Assembly (NCBI GenBank): GCA_002748735.1
Contig: PDTC01000019.1
Location: 20,470-84,469, forward strand
DNA: 64,000 bases
Direction of reading: 5' to 3'
Source: Desulfobulbus propionicus
Lineage (GTDB): Bacteria; Desulfobacterota; Desulfobulbia; Desulfobulbales; Desulfobulbaceae
How positions within the stretch are numbered: position 1 is the first letter of the stretch; each line of letters opens with the position of its first letter. The translations under genes were made by a program, and so were the position numbers. The notes beneath the pieces are model-generated. The model did not search any database and had not been told where the DNA came from. It was given only the letters and a program-made list of their open reading frames with translations. Below, in pieces: positions 63,637 through 64,000 of this stretch.

Positions 63637-64000
63637 CTACCGAAAACCCTCGTTAATCTTCTCGAGCGCAGCGTTACCGGGGCAGAGCGCATCCTTCCCC
63701 AGGCTGTTCAACGGCTCTTTGACGGTGCCCAGAATCTCGTGGGTGTCTTCGCTCTCGGGGTCGATATAGAGGAGGCCGGTCAGGATACGCCCTTTCTCCT
63801 TATGCCTTTCCAGGTTATCCATCGCCTGCCGCCGGTCGGTTACCGTAACCGAGCTGTCTGCCTTATGCAGCTGGATGGTACTGTTGTCGTGCAGGACAAC
63901 AGAGAAGCTGGTTCCATCCTCATGGTCGGTGGTAATCTCCTGTCTGAACGGTACATAATCAAAGGTGTTGGTGGCCTCACTGTGCTCACGTACCCAATGG
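63637..64000 (-). CDS. 2-oxoacid:ferredoxin oxidoreductase subunit beta, 5' part outside window
   Basis: 121 C-terminal residues in one open frame to the window edge: HWVREHSEATNTFDYVPF, then a segment HEDGTSFSVVLHDNSTIQLH, GRILTGLLYIDPES and PLNSLGKDALCPGNAALEKI, ending at TAG 63637. GRI(L)TGLLYI(D)P and the LNSL...LCPG tail are diagnostic for KorB/PorB-type beta subunits of the thiamine-diphosphate enzymes that make or use 2-oxoacids with ferredoxin. The substrate cannot be told from this end. Confidence 0.82.
   Translation of the reverse strand, partial: HWVREHSEATNTFDYVPFRQEITTDHEDGTSFSVVLHDNSTIQLHKADSSVTVTDRRQAMDNLERHKEKGRILTGLLYIDPESEDTHEILGTVKEPLNSLGKDALCPGNAALEKINEGFR

Noticed and set aside
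1-64000. CRISPR arrays, rRNA operons, complete tRNAs
   Set aside because: No regularly spaced direct repeats and no rRNA- or tRNA-like sequence were seen on reading either strand; a tRNA scan or repeat finder would settle this.

Overview
The window is a chromosomal segment that looks like a Desulfobacterota (Desulfobulbales-type, sulfate- or sulfur-metabolising) anaerobe. This is an inference from gene content: a split b/b' F-type ATP synthase with an exported-looking b subunit, a YeiH-type putative sulfate exporter, a 2-oxoacid:ferredoxin oxidoreductase beta subunit, an ole hydrocarbon cluster, EF-P/EpmA and a Wzz/ExeA-type/CpsD exopolysaccharide trio. No rRNA, complete tRNA or CRISPR array was seen.

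Left part (1-20.4 kb, nearly all minus strand): the end of an atp operon (b', b, delta, alpha), then a compact 12-gene lipid cluster (2965-14313). The cluster pairs a complete oleABCD long-chain olefin pathway with its own ketosynthase, acyl carrier protein, FabG-, FabZ- and FabI-like enzymes, two CrtI-like FAD oxidoreductases and a small DUF1232 membrane protein. Next come alaS and an AlgJ/AlgI-like polysaccharide O-acetylation pair.

Middle (20.4-36.3 kb): envelope genes (DUF2892 protein, pentapeptide/OmpA fusion, small outer-membrane barrel, FG-GAP lipoprotein-like exported protein, major porin with clear promoter and terminator), a receiver-GAF-histidine kinase, then a plus-strand run HEAT protein - DinG helicase - polyprenyl synthase - YibQ-type deacetylase - IspH, and an M20 peptidase. 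IS4-type and radical-SAM remnants lie between genes.

36.3-53.2 kb: the YeiH-type exporter with small partner proteins; a fused endonuclease III-exonuclease III; the exopolysaccharide trio; a phosphatase; epmA-efp; YfcE-like, HIT, mutS and an AMIN/amidase_3 cell-wall amidase.

53.2-63.6 kb is visibly AT-richer and accessory. It begins with debris (OppF tail, a broken IS256-family element, an Rhs toxin tip with an intact putative immunity gene, a YD-repeat scrap, a chimeric transposase remnant). It continues with an intact metabolic island: a two-gene DUF3100 membrane system, an ArgE/DapE-type M20 hydrolase, a serine hydroxymethyltransferase homologue with altered active-site residues, a consensus-like sigma-54 promoter, and a divergent sigma-54 activator with a Cys-containing sensor domain. 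This looks like a regulated uptake and breakdown pathway for an unidentified (probably N-acylated, hydroxy or alpha-substituted) amino acid. The window ends in the 3' part of a korB-type gene.

The most notable items are the Nth-Xth fusion, the ole plus dedicated fatty-acid-synthase cluster, and the sigma-54-controlled SHMT-like/DUF3100 island.
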